DNA from: Candidatus Heimdallarchaeota archaeon
GTDB lineage: Archaea > Asgardarchaeota > Heimdallarchaeia > Heimdallarchaeales > Kariarchaeaceae
Assembly (NCBI GenBank): GCA_026702845.1
Contig: JADCLS010000017.1
Span: 62,001 to 126,000 of the forward strand
Length of the DNA stretch: 64,000 nucleotides
Reading direction: 5' to 3'
Shown: piece after piece, positions 17,138 through 27,497 of the stretch
Numbering within the stretch: the first letter of the stretch is position 1
How the letters are laid out: each line of letters opens with the position of its first letter
Notes under the pieces: model-generated
What the model saw: only the letters and a program-made list of their open reading frames with translations
What the model was told of the DNA's origin: nothing
The model's database searches: none
Made by a program: the position numbers and the translations under genes

Positions 17138-18610
17138 ATGAATAAAATAGCCAAGATCCTTCTCTCTATATTCTTGTATTTCATTTTATTATCATTTGTT
17201 GCAGTATCAGATTATCCAGATAAGGATAATTTTGCTCTTGGCTTCATTATGTATTCCTTTGGCATACTGTTCATTCTGATATTTGCTCCTGTGATACTCA
17301 AGCTAAATAAATTCAAAACCAGTTTATCAAAAGAAAATTTCACTGCATCAGAGTCTTCCTATTTATCGGCAGTATCTGTATTATTGCTACTGTTGACCCT
17401 AGTTTCTATAATAGTAATGGCAATCATTAATGGATTTCATCACCCTCATGATTATTTTTATCTCATCCTACTATTGTCTGTACCCATTGGATTTTCTGCT
17501 TTTAGGAGAGGAGAGCAGAGGAGATTATATCAAGGCTATATAGAAGGCTACGAAGGATCAGTATCCTTAGAAAAGGCATTCTCTCATAGTTTTATTATTC
17601 CAGAACTACAAGATCCGCAAATTGTTACCCAGATTATTGATAGCTATTCCCCACAAATAGATTTAGAACCTTATTTTCATCATCATTTCTTGCGAAAATT
17701 AGCTAGGACATTGCTCATTATTGTCACCTTCGTTTTTATCACTGATGATCCAGCATATCTATTAGGTGCATCAGTTGTTGTATTTATTTTGTATGCACTG
17801 TCATTTCTTCATATTCGTAGCATAGGTATGAAAATAATGAAGTCAACAAATTCAAATTCATTATTTTCCAATAATACTAAAAAATATCAGCAACTAATAT
17901 CCAATGCAATGAATTTGAGAATTTATGCTAGATTAAGCATTAGTGCACTGGCTGTATTTCTCGCCTCTCTCGTCTCAGTTCATTGGTTTCTATTTTTCCC
18001 ATTGCTAGTTCTAATACTATATTATGCTCAGAGAAATGCAGTGCAACAAACAAGTTTCAGACATCATATTTTAATAAAAGGGGGATTGGCAGCGGTGGGT
18101 GTGACACCATATATTGTTGATCAATTCTCTGTTCAGAAAGTATTTGGCCATGATCAATTATTCATTTCTATTCCATTACTCAATCAGCTATCAACAAGAA
18201 AATATCCTGACCAACTTCTTTACCTCTTAGATTCCTTTACAATGGCAATTGGAAACAGTACACTCTTGAGTTTGGTTAGAATGATAGTACTTCCTATAAT
18301 TGCAGCATCATTTACTATTTTATTGAATATTTCTGGAATCTCAATGATCATTGCTGTCACAATTTTCTTTTCAACATTATTACAGTACTTATACGGTATG
18401 TGGATTTCTAATTTAATTACACAGAGAATGAGACGAGTAATAAAGGTTAGATTCCTAAGGATGAACCAAGAAATAAAGCAAGAATGGAATGAGTTTCTAC
18501 TCACTCTCTTCCCCTTCCGTAAAATATCTACTCTCAGATCTATTTATCATACTATGAATGCTGAGACTACAACAAAAAAATTGCATAATGCAATGATCTC
18601 AGATTCTTAA
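17138..18610 (+). CDS. polytopic membrane protein of unknown function
   Basis: This 490-residue protein has about ten hydrophobic segments in two clusters separated by a cytoplasmic stretch (about residues 120-185) rich in charge and histidine. It ends with a basic amphipathic tail. I see no transporter or enzyme motif. The ATG at 17138 is preferred over a TTG at 17126 because the TATTTAA box at 17110-17116 then lies about 25 bases upstream. No family recognised. Confidence 0.6.
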   Translation: MNKIAKILLSIFLYFILLSFVAVSDYPDKDNFALGFIMYSFGILFILIFAPVILKLNKFKTSLSKENFTASESSYLSAVSVLLLLLTLVSIIVMAIINGFHHPHDYFYLILLLSVPIGFSAFRRGEQRRLYQGYIEGYEGSVSLEKAFSHSFIIPELQDPQIVTQIIDSYSPQIDLEPYFHHHFLRKLARTLLIIVTFVFITDDPAYLLGASVVVFILYALSFLHIRSIGMKIMKSTNSNSLFSNNTKKYQQLISNAMNLRIYARLSISALAVFLASLVSVHWFLFFPLLVLILYYAQRNAVQQTSFRHHILIKGGLAAVGVTPYIVDQFSVQKVFGHDQLFISIPLLNQLSTRKYPDQLLYLLDSFTMAIGNSTLLSLVRMIVLPIIAASFTILLNISGISMIIAVTIFFSTLLQYLYGMWISNLITQRMRRVIKVRFLRMNQEIKQEWNEFLLTLFPFRKISTLRSIYHTMNAETTTKKLHNAMISDS

Positions 18611-18735
18611 ATTAAAAGTAAAATTGAAGCTAGTTTAAATGTAATATCAATTTATTCTATTTTCTTTCAAAACGATAACTCAATGATAGCTGATTTCGTC
18701 ACAAATTTAATAAGCTATTTTTTACCAATCTACAA

Positions 18736-20358
18736 ATGAGTAATTTGAATCTGAAGAAACTATTTGAACTCTCAGATTCAAGAGAATTAGATGTATTGGA
18801 GTCTGATTTACTTCATTATCCTAAAACAATACAAGAGATATTCAAGGTGAAATTGCTACGATTAAGAGGATTGCATAAGGAAGGAATGCAGTTAGCCTTC
18901 CAATTACTTAAAGGCAAATTGCAACTTTATGACCGTTACCATGTCATCCTTGAACTCGCTGAAATATATCGTACTACAGGTGTTCTGAGAGAGAATCGAA
19001 ATATATTTGATCGATATCTGGGTAATTTGAAGGGAATCTATGAATATGACCTTGATAATATTGATCTTGATAACTACTACAAACATCGAGTACAGAGTGA
19101 ATTTCTTCAAGTTTATCTGTATACCCTAGCTAGGGATGAGATATCTTTTGATTTGCTTAGATTATTTGAAAAGCAAATCTTTATCGCTAAGAAATTCAAT
19201 GATTCTCGGTGGCAGTGTATAGTTACCATTAAACTAGCAGAAGTCCATTGGGTCAATAATGATTATTCGCAAGCCACAAAAACCTTCCGACAGGCATTGA
19301 CTCTTGCTGAGGATAATGATGATGTGTATTCCATTAGCACTATTCTTGTAAGTTTACTGGAGTTGTATCTGGTGTACAGGGATCATTCAAAGACACAAAA
19401 TCTGATAGGGAGACTTAAGAAATTGCATGAAATGCATCCAAGCAATCAAATTTTGGAGTTGAATTATGACTGGGCTTCTGCTATTCTTGCCAAGTCTGAA
19501 TTAACAATTCTAGGTTTATCCAAAGCATCGTACCTATTATCCAAAATAATCTATTCTCCTCATATTGGTGCCTATCATACTATGATAGCAATTTATCATC
19601 TCAGTGAGATATTCTTCATAGAATTGAGACTGATTGGAAATGATGATGGTATTAACAGGATAAACTCACTGGTAAACTTGTTAAAATCCTCCACTGAATT
19701 ATTGGCTCAAGCAATCCAGTATTTGATTATATCAAAACTCAATATTATCTTAAATGATATGGAGACTGCCAAGGAAAACATCATCAAGGCCTATGAGATT
19801 GGTAGCAGAACCAATGATCCCAAAGTATCGCATCTATTCTCCAAAGAACTAGAATTATTTTTTGAGCAGCGAGAATTCATGAAATTGATCAATGCTAATG
19901 ATTATCTCAGGGCAAATGCAGGTTTCAGAACGATAAATACTAGCCGGGGAGATGGGCCATTTGATAATGAGAGCTCACTATATTTTCTCATTGCAACTGA
20001 TTATGGGATTCATATTTTCAGCCACAAATTTCCCAATGTAGATTCTGTTCAGGAAGAGCTTATAGCCAGCTTCCTATCTGCCATTAATACCTTTATCAAT
20101 GACGCTTTCGGACAAGAAGGGGGATACATTGAGAAAATTAACCATGAGAGCTTCACGATAATTATGAGAAAATACAAGCAATTTTTCTTTGTGTATGTAT
20201 TCAAAGGAGAAAATGAGTTTGTTCACGATCGTATTACACGTATTGTTGGAAAAATCAGTCACATACTAGATTCCATTGTGAAGTCAAAAGTTGTTGGATT
20301 TATAGAATCAGAGAAGACTGCAGAGATAGCCAAACTTATTGCTGATGAATTTAGTTAA
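18736..20358 (+). CDS. TPR-like scaffold with C-terminal longin/roadblock-like domain
   Basis: Residues 1 to about 400 are all-helical with TPR-like spacing (for example CIVTIKLAEVHWVNNDYSQATKTF, given here only as a type of segment around residue 165). The last 130 residues are different. A strand pair (LYFLIATDYGIHIFSHKF) leads into the helix ELIASFLSAINTFINDAF, then strands with IIMRKYKQFFFVYVF and a final helix. The same arrangement occurs in the proteins at 21754, 38963 and 55141. Such longin/roadblock-like domains bind or regulate small GTPases in eukaryotes and in Asgard archaea. A TTTAATAA box lies about 26 bases before the ATG. Confidence 0.7.
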   Translation: MSNLNLKKLFELSDSRELDVLESDLLHYPKTIQEIFKVKLLRLRGLHKEGMQLAFQLLKGKLQLYDRYHVILELAEIYRTTGVLRENRNIFDRYLGNLKGIYEYDLDNIDLDNYYKHRVQSEFLQVYLYTLARDEISFDLLRLFEKQIFIAKKFNDSRWQCIVTIKLAEVHWVNNDYSQATKTFRQALTLAEDNDDVYSISTILVSLLELYLVYRDHSKTQNLIGRLKKLHEMHPSNQILELNYDWASAILAKSELTILGLSKASYLLSKIIYSPHIGAYHTMIAIYHLSEIFFIELRLIGNDDGINRINSLVNLLKSSTELLAQAIQYLIISKLNIILNDMETAKENIIKAYEIGSRTNDPKVSHLFSKELELFFEQREFMKLINANDYLRANAGFRTINTSRGDGPFDNESSLYFLIATDYGIHIFSHKFPNVDSVQEELIASFLSAINTFINDAFGQEGGYIEKINHESFTIIMRKYKQFFFVYVFKGENEFVHDRITRIVGKISHILDSIVKSKVVGFIESEKTAEIAKLIADEFS

Positions 20359-20396
20359 TTCTCAATTTAGAATGAGATATGATACTAAAAGATGAA

Positions 20397-21521
20397 TCAT
20401 TCTATTTCTTTGTATATTTCGCTAGCTCGCTCTTTGTATAGTTGTACAGCTGGTTGGTCAAATGGTGGAGAACCTTTAATTTGGCATAATCTAACGGTCA
20501 TTGCATGGAAAAATCCAATACATGATGCAAGTTCTGTGATGCTGTCTTCTTCAAGTACAACCTTGAATACAGGGCCTGGGAATGTATCCTCCACTGCTAG
20601 GGTGGTGATATTTAGGTGCTCTCCAGATGTAGCCCTTGATCCTGGTAGTAATTGTCGCACTTTATCAGCTACTTCCTTATCAGGTGCGCTCTCTTGGTAT
20701 CCTTGGCAGCTGATGGAGAATATTGAAGAATCCTTTACTCCTCCATACCATCTTTGCAGATCTGAATGGGCAGAACGTGGCATTATATGAAGTGATACAT
20801 CAATTTTATCATCTGGATGTTTTGGTACGGATTCATTAAGTAGTTGGGTGAGTAGTATACCCAGACCCTGTGTGTAGGCCCCAGATGGTAGTACTCTCAT
20901 TTTGGCAATATTTTTTTTCTCCAAATTGAATATTGCTAAAGCTGTTTTCTCTGCAGCTGACCCTGATTTAAAATGCTCATCATAGCTTTTCTTCAATTCT
21001 GAGAGGAACTCAACTGGATCAATACCCATAGCTATCATTGGAACAATCCCTAACTCATTTTGTATGGCAAATCTGCCTGAAATATCGTGACTTACTGGGA
21101 TGGTAGGCCAGCGCATGATCTCAGCAATCTCTTTCAGATGGCCCCCATTGGTTACTACCATAGTCGGATAATCTATGAGGTAGGGGACAAAACTCAATAC
21201 TTCCTTTGTCTGACCCGATCTTGATATGTATAGTACCTGTAGATCTTCTTCCTTGAGCAATTCCTTTAATACATAGGGATCTGGGACCTCCAGATGGCTT
21301 ACCTTGACTTTTGAATGAGGTCTGAATACGAGTGGTTGTACTTGAGATCCACCTATTCCCACAATTCCAAGATGGGTGATTTTCTTGAAAAAATCATGTT
21401 TTTCCTCATTCAACACTCTAGCTTTGGCAATGAACTCGTCCATTTTCTCAACAAAATCAGGTATCTCAAAGACTGGTAAATTGGATATTGAAGTGTATTC
21501 TTGAGGGATTGTAATTTTCAT
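20397..21521 (-). CDS. glucose-6-phosphate isomerase, SIS-domain type
   Basis: This 374-residue sugar isomerase has two SIS domains. The first shows LGIVGIGGSQVQP and VLYISRSGQTKEVLSF with the phosphate-binding Ser/Thr cluster. It continues with MVVTNGG and SHDISGRFAIQNELGIVPM, close to the GGRFS motif of bacterial-type phosphoglucose isomerases. It probably interconverts glucose-6-phosphate and fructose-6-phosphate for glycolysis or gluconeogenesis; a phosphomannose activity cannot be excluded. A TTTATACAC box at about 21544-21552 lies 25-30 bases upstream of the ATG. It separates the two TPR/longin-like genes. Confidence 0.8.
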   Translation of the reverse strand: MKITIPQEYTSISNLPVFEIPDFVEKMDEFIAKARVLNEEKHDFFKKITHLGIVGIGGSQVQPLVFRPHSKVKVSHLEVPDPYVLKELLKEEDLQVLYISRSGQTKEVLSFVPYLIDYPTMVVTNGGHLKEIAEIMRWPTIPVSHDISGRFAIQNELGIVPMIAMGIDPVEFLSELKKSYDEHFKSGSAAEKTALAIFNLEKKNIAKMRVLPSGAYTQGLGILLTQLLNESVPKHPDDKIDVSLHIMPRSAHSDLQRWYGGVKDSSIFSISCQGYQESAPDKEVADKVRQLLPGSRATSGEHLNITTLAVEDTFPGPVFKVVLEEDSITELASCIGFFHAMTVRLCQIKGSPPFDQPAVQLYKERASEIYKEIE

Positions 21522-21753
21522 AAATCAAGGTTACATATAGTGTATAAAGAGATTTTTTTAGCTAGAGTATCTATTGGTTACTATTTCAGTACATAGGTAT
21601 TGGTGGGTATTTTTAAATAGCATCTAGAAATCTTATTAAAATCTCTATTTCGGTTTATAATCTGCGATTACAATTGTAATTCTTAAATTCAACCACATAG
21701 CTATTTGAATTTCAAAATAATAAATAAAATATCATGTTGGAATCATTCCTATA
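21522..21753. other. intergenic region upstream of the isomerase
   Basis: The 232 bases hold the isomerase promoter near 21544-21552 and a perfect 14-bp palindrome, ATTACAATTGTAAT (21667-21680), about 146 bases before the isomerase ATG. The palindrome could be a regulator site, though AT-rich palindromes also arise by chance. I see no gene. Confidence 0.4.
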
Positions 21754-23808
21754 CTATTCCATTTCAAATATCTCTGATATATAGCTTAGAAGTAGTTTGG
21801 AGTCAAGTTCGATACCAGTCTTTACTGCTTGATCAATCTCACCCTTAATTTTCGATGAATTACTTATTCTATCTGCCATTACAAGCATCCTTTGAGTAGA
21901 TTTATACGATTCTCCCTGTACAATATAGGCAAGGGTGCTGTTATATGCTGGTTGTAATACTATATTATACTCTCTGAACTTTATACGATCAACGATTCCT
22001 GATTGGTTGAATGCTTCTGAAACAAAGGCATTGATAGCAGATAAGAAAGCACTGATGAGCTGATCATCAAGATGATCTTGATTAAATTTTTCAGATAGGA
22101 TTGATGTACCATTACTACTTGAAATAATCATGAATAACATGGGAACCTCATTTTCATCCAGTTTTTTCTGACCAAATAATAAGGTCTTGAAGAAGGATTT
22201 CACCTGATCCAGAGATATTCTTCTCTTATCCTCTATCTGCATCAGTTCTGATGTGATCTGCTGTGCAATGATCTGATATCCTCTCTCAATTGCCTGTTTA
22301 CTGGCCTGATTCAACATAAACCTTGCAAGTTTTACCTCATCATTCAATAACTTCAGCTTGCTCTGCAAAATAATGACCTTTAGCTGTATTTCGACTGCAT
22401 ATTCCTTTTTAGCTTCATCAAGTAACATACCCAGTTTTTGTTCTATCTCAGCTTGTATTACTTTATTGTTTGAATTGATAAATTCTTCAAATAGAAGATC
22501 CAACATGGCAAAAGTAGCCTCATGGCGTATTCTGAAATCAGTCATGGGTTCCTCTAGGATCTGGTTAGCCAGTATTTGCGCCTCAGCTTTATGTTGCAGT
22601 CTATCGCTTTCTTTTAATGTTAGAATCTTGGCTAAATGGAAGTAATGCCTGAATAGAGGTTGCTCGGAAGCATGAACTTCCAATTCTGAGATCATATCTT
22701 TTACATCTATACGTTGATTCAATTTTATCTTAAATTCTTGGTAGAGTGCTGGAATTAGCCATGTAATGGTATTGCTTGATCTGAATAATTCATTTGCTTG
22801 ATTGATATGACTTGAGCCTTTGTCTATTTCACCTAGCAACATATAGGTCTCAGCCATACTCTCATAGGATTTACCTAGATAGGGTTTATTATCCACCTTC
22901 TCATAGAGCACTTTTGCTCTTTTGGCAAATTGCATGGCCTTTTCTAATTCACCTTGCGCACGATAGGCATTGGACATAGAAATCAGATGATTTGCCAGAG
23001 TACGATTATCATTTCCGTTTTCATAGATGGGTAATGCCTTCTCATAGTATTCTAATGCATGATTAACATCTCCGATGAGCAGATATACATTTCCCAGATC
23101 CGTATAGCTCCAGGATTGTTGTATTTCAGTGCCATACTCATGGAAGAGATCATGTGATCGTTTGAAATCCTCTAGTGCCTCTTCAAGTCTTCCTACTGCT
23201 TGCTTAATTCCACCTACCTCCATGTAATTGTAGCCAATGGAGAGCTGTCTACCGAGTTCCTCATTGATATTTCTACTTTTCTCCATAGCATCCAGAGCAG
23301 GTTCGATTTCTCCCATTACATGCAGACACATACCCTTGTTGTAATAAAAATTCGCAGTTGCAATCTTAGCATCCTCAGTATTGATTAGGTTGGCTACTTG
23401 GATACCTGAATCAGTTATCTCCAGCATTTCATTATACCGTCCCAATTCAAAGAGAATAGGTGCCTTCCTCTGGTAAATGGTTAGCTTTCGTTCATGCATT
23501 TCTGGGATCTCTGGAGTAATTTTATTCAATGCTTCATCTAATATCTCTATTGCTTTGTCATATTCTCTTTTTCTCATAAAAATAAATGCCTTGTAATAGA
23601 GACTATCCACTAGATACTCAGTAGGAATATCATGTTGCAATAGTTCATTAACCTGAATTTCAGCTTCTTCCATTTGATTTTTGTGAATAAATATCTCGAC
23701 TTGTTTTATTTGTAGTACAGGAAGTGGATTGTGTTCTAATCTACTCTTAACTTCTGATAATGCCTCATCCAACTTCCCTGATTTGATGAGTTCATCAATC
23801 TCTTTCAT
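21754..23808 (-). CDS. TPR protein with C-terminal longin/roadblock-like domain
   Basis: This 684-residue protein has clear tetratricopeptide repeats from about residue 10 to 360. Several repeats carry the canonical pattern, such as DLGNVYLLIGDVNHALEYYE and SNAYRAQGELEKAMQFAKRA. A helical linker follows. The last 130 residues read VPMLFMIISSSNGTSILSEK, then DDQLISAFLSAINAFVSEAF, then two strands and helices, matching the tail of the protein at 18736. This looks like a paralog with a better-kept TPR part. It is probably a cytosolic scaffold that couples protein binding to a small-GTPase module; that role is inference. Confidence 0.78.
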   Translation of the reverse strand: MKEIDELIKSGKLDEALSEVKSRLEHNPLPVLQIKQVEIFIHKNQMEEAEIQVNELLQHDIPTEYLVDSLYYKAFIFMRKREYDKAIEILDEALNKITPEIPEMHERKLTIYQRKAPILFELGRYNEMLEITDSGIQVANLINTEDAKIATANFYYNKGMCLHVMGEIEPALDAMEKSRNINEELGRQLSIGYNYMEVGGIKQAVGRLEEALEDFKRSHDLFHEYGTEIQQSWSYTDLGNVYLLIGDVNHALEYYEKALPIYENGNDNRTLANHLISMSNAYRAQGELEKAMQFAKRAKVLYEKVDNKPYLGKSYESMAETYMLLGEIDKGSSHINQANELFRSSNTITWLIPALYQEFKIKLNQRIDVKDMISELEVHASEQPLFRHYFHLAKILTLKESDRLQHKAEAQILANQILEEPMTDFRIRHEATFAMLDLLFEEFINSNNKVIQAEIEQKLGMLLDEAKKEYAVEIQLKVIILQSKLKLLNDEVKLARFMLNQASKQAIERGYQIIAQQITSELMQIEDKRRISLDQVKSFFKTLLFGQKKLDENEVPMLFMIISSSNGTSILSEKFNQDHLDDQLISAFLSAINAFVSEAFNQSGIVDRIKFREYNIVLQPAYNSTLAYIVQGESYKSTQRMLVMADRISNSSKIKGEIDQAVKTGIELDSKLLLSYISEIFEME

Positions 23809-23888
23809 CTTAAATTACTCCTATTGCGACATTAATAAATTTCGTTACTTCAAAAATCAAGTCATCACGGTATTAGATTGCATAAACA

Positions 23889-24566
23889 TCATTTATTCAT
23901 TTTACTCAGAGCATCGTTGTAGAATGAATTCATACGAAAAACAATCTGATAGAAATCAGATAGTAGAAAAAGGATATTCTCATCCAGAATCATAGTAGCA
24001 GGAATCTCTGCATGGCAATAAAATTGTTTGTTGTAAAGCACAGGTTGCATCTCAGCGGCATCTCTGAATTCAGTAGGTAGACGCTTATTTTTTTCTCCAT
24101 AGACTTCACCGAATTTTTCCTTGAAGTCTTTTTTGGAAAGAAGTTGATTGAATTCCTCCATATTCTTCAGTATATGCTCTCTGATGGCCTGTAATCCAAA
24201 TTTGTCAAGAAAGTAAGCACCTCCTCCAAGTGCAATAGTCTCTCCAGATATTTGGATATAATACCCTGGAGTATTGGCTTGAGTTCGCTTTCCAGATTTG
24301 ATTGAAGCGCTAATATGTGGTTTATAGGGAGTTTTGTCCTTTGAGAACCTGATATCTCTATTAATCCTGAAAATTGCAGTTTTAGAATCAGTCTCGAGTT
24401 CTTTATCAAATTCTTGAATCGCAAAAATTAATTCATCTATGAATTTCTTGAATGGTTTCTTTACATACTTCTCATAGATTTTTTTATTTTCTTGAAACCA
24501 CTCTCTATTATTGTTCTCCTTCAACTCAATAAGAAATCTGAGCGTTTCCTGTGCAAAAAAAGCCAT
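23889..24566 (-). CDS. DUF2461 family protein
   Basis: This 225-residue protein matches DUF2461 (TIGR02453). Signature segments include FLIELKENNNREWFQENK at residues 11-28, IFRINRDIRFSKDKTPYK near 85 and PGYYIQISGETIALGGGAY near 120. The family is widespread in bacteria and has no known function. It is cytosolic with no cofactor motif. It lies on the same strand as, and upstream of, the TPR gene with an 80-base gap. Confidence 0.85.
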   Translation of the reverse strand: MAFFAQETLRFLIELKENNNREWFQENKKIYEKYVKKPFKKFIDELIFAIQEFDKELETDSKTAIFRINRDIRFSKDKTPYKPHISASIKSGKRTQANTPGYYIQISGETIALGGGAYFLDKFGLQAIREHILKNMEEFNQLLSKKDFKEKFGEVYGEKNKRLPTEFRDAAEMQPVLYNKQFYCHAEIPATMILDENILFLLSDFYQIVFRMNSFYNDALSKMNK

Positions 24567-24626
24567 ACCTTACCTTATTCGAGGTGATTAAAAATTGTGT
24601 CATTTCGGTTATATATGTTGATAATC

Positions 24627-26387
24627 CTAGATATTACTTTTTCTTTTACTCCACACAAGGACAGGAATACCTATGAGAAAGCCGAATTCACCTATCCTTC
24701 CCTCTCTTCTGCTCACTGATTCTGATGGTGGTGCAGTTAAAGTCGTGGATGTCTCAGTTTGTGTTTTTGAAGTAGTTCCTTCTGAACTAGAGATGCTCTC
24801 TGAGCTTGTATCTGTTGGATTTGAGGTATAAGTATCCGAACTACTCAAGCTTGATGTGGTGCTGGTATCGTAGGTTATTGTATAATGTAGAGTGGCAATG
24901 AATCCATCCTGATACCCACCTCCATATTTTTTCTGAAATGCATCTGAACTAACAGCGATGGTATCTGAAGGTGTATTGCCAATTATGCGATATGCACACC
25001 AGTCAGCCTCAGGATCTGCACGCCCCCAGACAATTGTGCCTTCTATGCTACTATCTCCAGTTATTGCATAATGAGTGAAATAATTACCCACTGCAGGATC
25101 TGCATCTGTAATGATGTCATTGAGCATCTCATAGAGGCTTGGCTGGTATTTACCCGAAGTAGTAAGTTGATCAAATATGAGGAAGGTTGTACAATTCTCG
25201 GCATTTGGGCCCACTGGTTTCAGCAGAAACCCTCCTGCCTCATCATAGCTGCTGCCGAGATAACTCGCATAATAATATTCCTGAGCATCAGGTTTTAGGG
25301 TCTCCTCTCCATAGCCAAATAGGTTGAGATGAAACACAAATCCATCTGAATAGCCACCAATTGTTTGATCTGCACCTGGTGTCGTCACCAGATCATTGGA
25401 TCCAGTCTCCCCAATTATGGTAGGGTTTCCATGATCATCAATGAATAGAGAATTACCAATATCATTATACGATCCCCCGTAGTATGTGGAATACAGCATG
25501 GTGTTGCTAGTCATATTAAGAATACTGATTACTGCATCATGAGCAAATACTCCACCTGTATTATTATTTTGAGGCTGGTAGGCATCATCTGTCACGGGAT
25601 AATCATTAGATCGAGTTCTACCGACAATATACATCAACTCCCCAGCTAGTAGAAAATCTCCCGGTGCTTCACTGGAATCCGATCCACCTAAGTAACTGCA
25701 ATAGTGTAGTGTGGTCAAATCATTGGAGATATTGGCAATATAGATATCGTCATAGTCATTGTATGTGGTATCGTAGGCATTGTTAGTAACAGGAAGATTG
25801 TTCGATGTGGTTGAGCCAATAATAATCAAGTTTCCATGGCCATCCACCTTAATTACATCACCATATTCTCTTCCAGTACCTCCGAAAAATGATGATGCCA
25901 ATATTTCTCCAGAATCAGAGATCTTGGTAATAAAGACATCCTCCCCTCCAATGTAGGTCTCATTCAACGTACCTAAGGTAATTGGAAAATCTGTAGACTG
26001 AGTGGATCCCAGAATATAGTAATTACCCTCAGTATCAACAGTGGCACTTCTTGCCTGATCATCACTTGAACCCCCTAGATAACTGGCAAAGAGAATTGTT
26101 TGATTATAATTTACTATCGAGTAGAATGCATCCATGGAACCATTTAAACTGGCATCACCGTCGATAGTTGTGCTCATATTATTTGATTGCGTCCAGCCTA
26201 CATAGAGAAGAGTATCCTCTCCTGCAGCTCCTCCTGTCAAGGTATCAAAATCATTGCCACCCATATAAGATAGATAGGATAAAGACATGTCCTCTGTAGT
26301 AATAATTAATGAATTATCTGCTACCAACAGGAAACTTATAGTAACTATGCAAAGAATCTGGATTAATATTGACTTATGAGTACTCAT
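24627..26387 (-). CDS. secreted/anchored SBBP beta-propeller repeat protein
   Basis: This 586-residue protein starts with a short basic end and a hydrophobic helix, which act as a signal peptide. It then has about eight SBBP-type repeats with the pattern YLGGSxxDxxxSxxxDxxGNxYxxGxTxSxDFP. A Ser/Thr-rich stalk (about 520-560) follows, then a hydrophobic C-terminus with basic residues (VWSKRKSNI) that fits a membrane anchor. Such proteins are exposed on the cell surface, probably as a beta-propeller for binding. The partner is unknown. Confidence 0.8.
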   Translation of the reverse strand: MSTHKSILIQILCIVTISFLLVADNSLIITTEDMSLSYLSYMGGNDFDTLTGGAAGEDTLLYVGWTQSNNMSTTIDGDASLNGSMDAFYSIVNYNQTILFASYLGGSSDDQARSATVDTEGNYYILGSTQSTDFPITLGTLNETYIGGEDVFITKISDSGEILASSFFGGTGREYGDVIKVDGHGNLIIIGSTTSNNLPVTNNAYDTTYNDYDDIYIANISNDLTTLHYCSYLGGSDSSEAPGDFLLAGELMYIVGRTRSNDYPVTDDAYQPQNNNTGGVFAHDAVISILNMTSNTMLYSTYYGGSYNDIGNSLFIDDHGNPTIIGETGSNDLVTTPGADQTIGGYSDGFVFHLNLFGYGEETLKPDAQEYYYASYLGSSYDEAGGFLLKPVGPNAENCTTFLIFDQLTTSGKYQPSLYEMLNDIITDADPAVGNYFTHYAITGDSSIEGTIVWGRADPEADWCAYRIIGNTPSDTIAVSSDAFQKKYGGGYQDGFIATLHYTITYDTSTTSSLSSSDTYTSNPTDTSSESISSSEGTTSKTQTETSTTLTAPPSESVSRREGRIGEFGFLIGIPVLVWSKRKSNI

Positions 26388-26558
26388 TCCATTGAATGGA
26401 TTATTTCTCCTTATATAAATTTTCTTAGGAAATTTATGATTAAAATATTAATTACATCTGATAGATATTATCCTACTGAGTATCTATAATGATCATCATC
26501 ATGAAATTCATACTAATCTCTTCAAACTATGAAATAGATTTATTCTGATAGTTTTTCT

Positions 26559-27497
26559 TTAATCGAATGTGAAGGGAATGAGGCTGGTTGGAAACTCATC
26601 ACTGACCTCTGATAAGGATTTCACTCCATCCACACAGGCATCAATCTCTGAAAATATCTCCATCCACTCATCATAGGTTTTCTCTGCTATTCTCTGTTTT
26701 ATCTTCTTGATTATCTCCTTGTCAAACAGGTGATTCTTTGTTTCATGTTCTATTTCAAGCCCTTCTAGTAATCTATCAAAAAATTTCTTCTCAAATGAGC
26801 CCACTGCAAGGTACCTACCATCCTTGGTTTTGTAGAAATTGTAGAAGGATGAACCCCAGAGAAAACTTGAATCCAACCCACTTCGTAAATCTCCCTTGGC
26901 TAGAACTGCAAGTGCATTTGCAGCCTGTGTGCAGGAGAGATCAATATATGTACCCAAACCCGTCTGTATCCTTTGGAACACCGCTGAGAGTAGACCAATA
27001 ACCACATAGAGAGACCCACTCAGATCTGCTAATTGTATCCCTGAGAGTTGAGGTGGATCACCCATTAAGCTGGCAACACCACTATTGGCTAGAAAGTTGA
27101 TGTCATGGCCAGCTCGCATTGATAGTTCTCCTTTTTGTCCATATCCCGTGAATGAGCAATAAATCAATCCTTTATTGTGTTTCTTGAGACTCTCATAATC
27201 AAGGCCGAATTTTTTCATTATCCCTGGTCTAAAGGATTCTAGAACAATATCATACTCCTCGAGCAGCTCGATAATTTTATCCACTGAAGAACCATCTTTA
27301 AGATCTAATGCTAATTGTTGTTTACCTTCATGTAAATAAACTGAATAGTGTTTATTTTCTCTGAGTAAATCAGGTAATTTGGGATTGACAATATTAATCA
27401 CCTCTGCACCTAGATCCACGAAAATTTTTGTGCTGAAGGGCCCTGGAAGTAAGGCAGTAAAGTCAAGAATCTTTATTCCCGAAAGTGGTTGGTTCAT
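26559..27497 (-). CDS. CoA-transferase family III, AMACR-like
   Basis: This enzyme of the CaiB/BaiF superfamily most resembles alpha-methylacyl-CoA racemase. It begins MNQPLSGIKILDFTALLPGP and has LLRENKHYSVYL, then SMRAGHDINFLANSGV with the His of the racemase pair. LADLSGSLYVVIGLL carries the expected Asp, and FYNFYKTKDGRYLAVGSFE and DACVDGVKSLSEV follow. It ends at 312 residues, whereas racemases are about 360-380, and the usual tail is cut short. It may act on branched acyl-CoA or transfer CoA between acids. Its ATG is at 27497. Confidence 0.78.
   Translation of the reverse strand: MNQPLSGIKILDFTALLPGPFSTKIFVDLGAEVINIVNPKLPDLLRENKHYSVYLHEGKQQLALDLKDGSSVDKIIELLEEYDIVLESFRPGIMKKFGLDYESLKKHNKGLIYCSFTGYGQKGELSMRAGHDINFLANSGVASLMGDPPQLSGIQLADLSGSLYVVIGLLSAVFQRIQTGLGTYIDLSCTQAANALAVLAKGDLRSGLDSSFLWGSSFYNFYKTKDGRYLAVGSFEKKFFDRLLEGLEIEHETKNHLFDKEIIKKIKQRIAEKTYDEWMEIFSEIDACVDGVKSLSEVSDEFPTSLIPFTFD

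Noticed and set aside
20392..20790. Plus-strand ORF opposite the isomerase
   Set aside because: It is antisense to a conserved sugar isomerase and lacks any family pattern.
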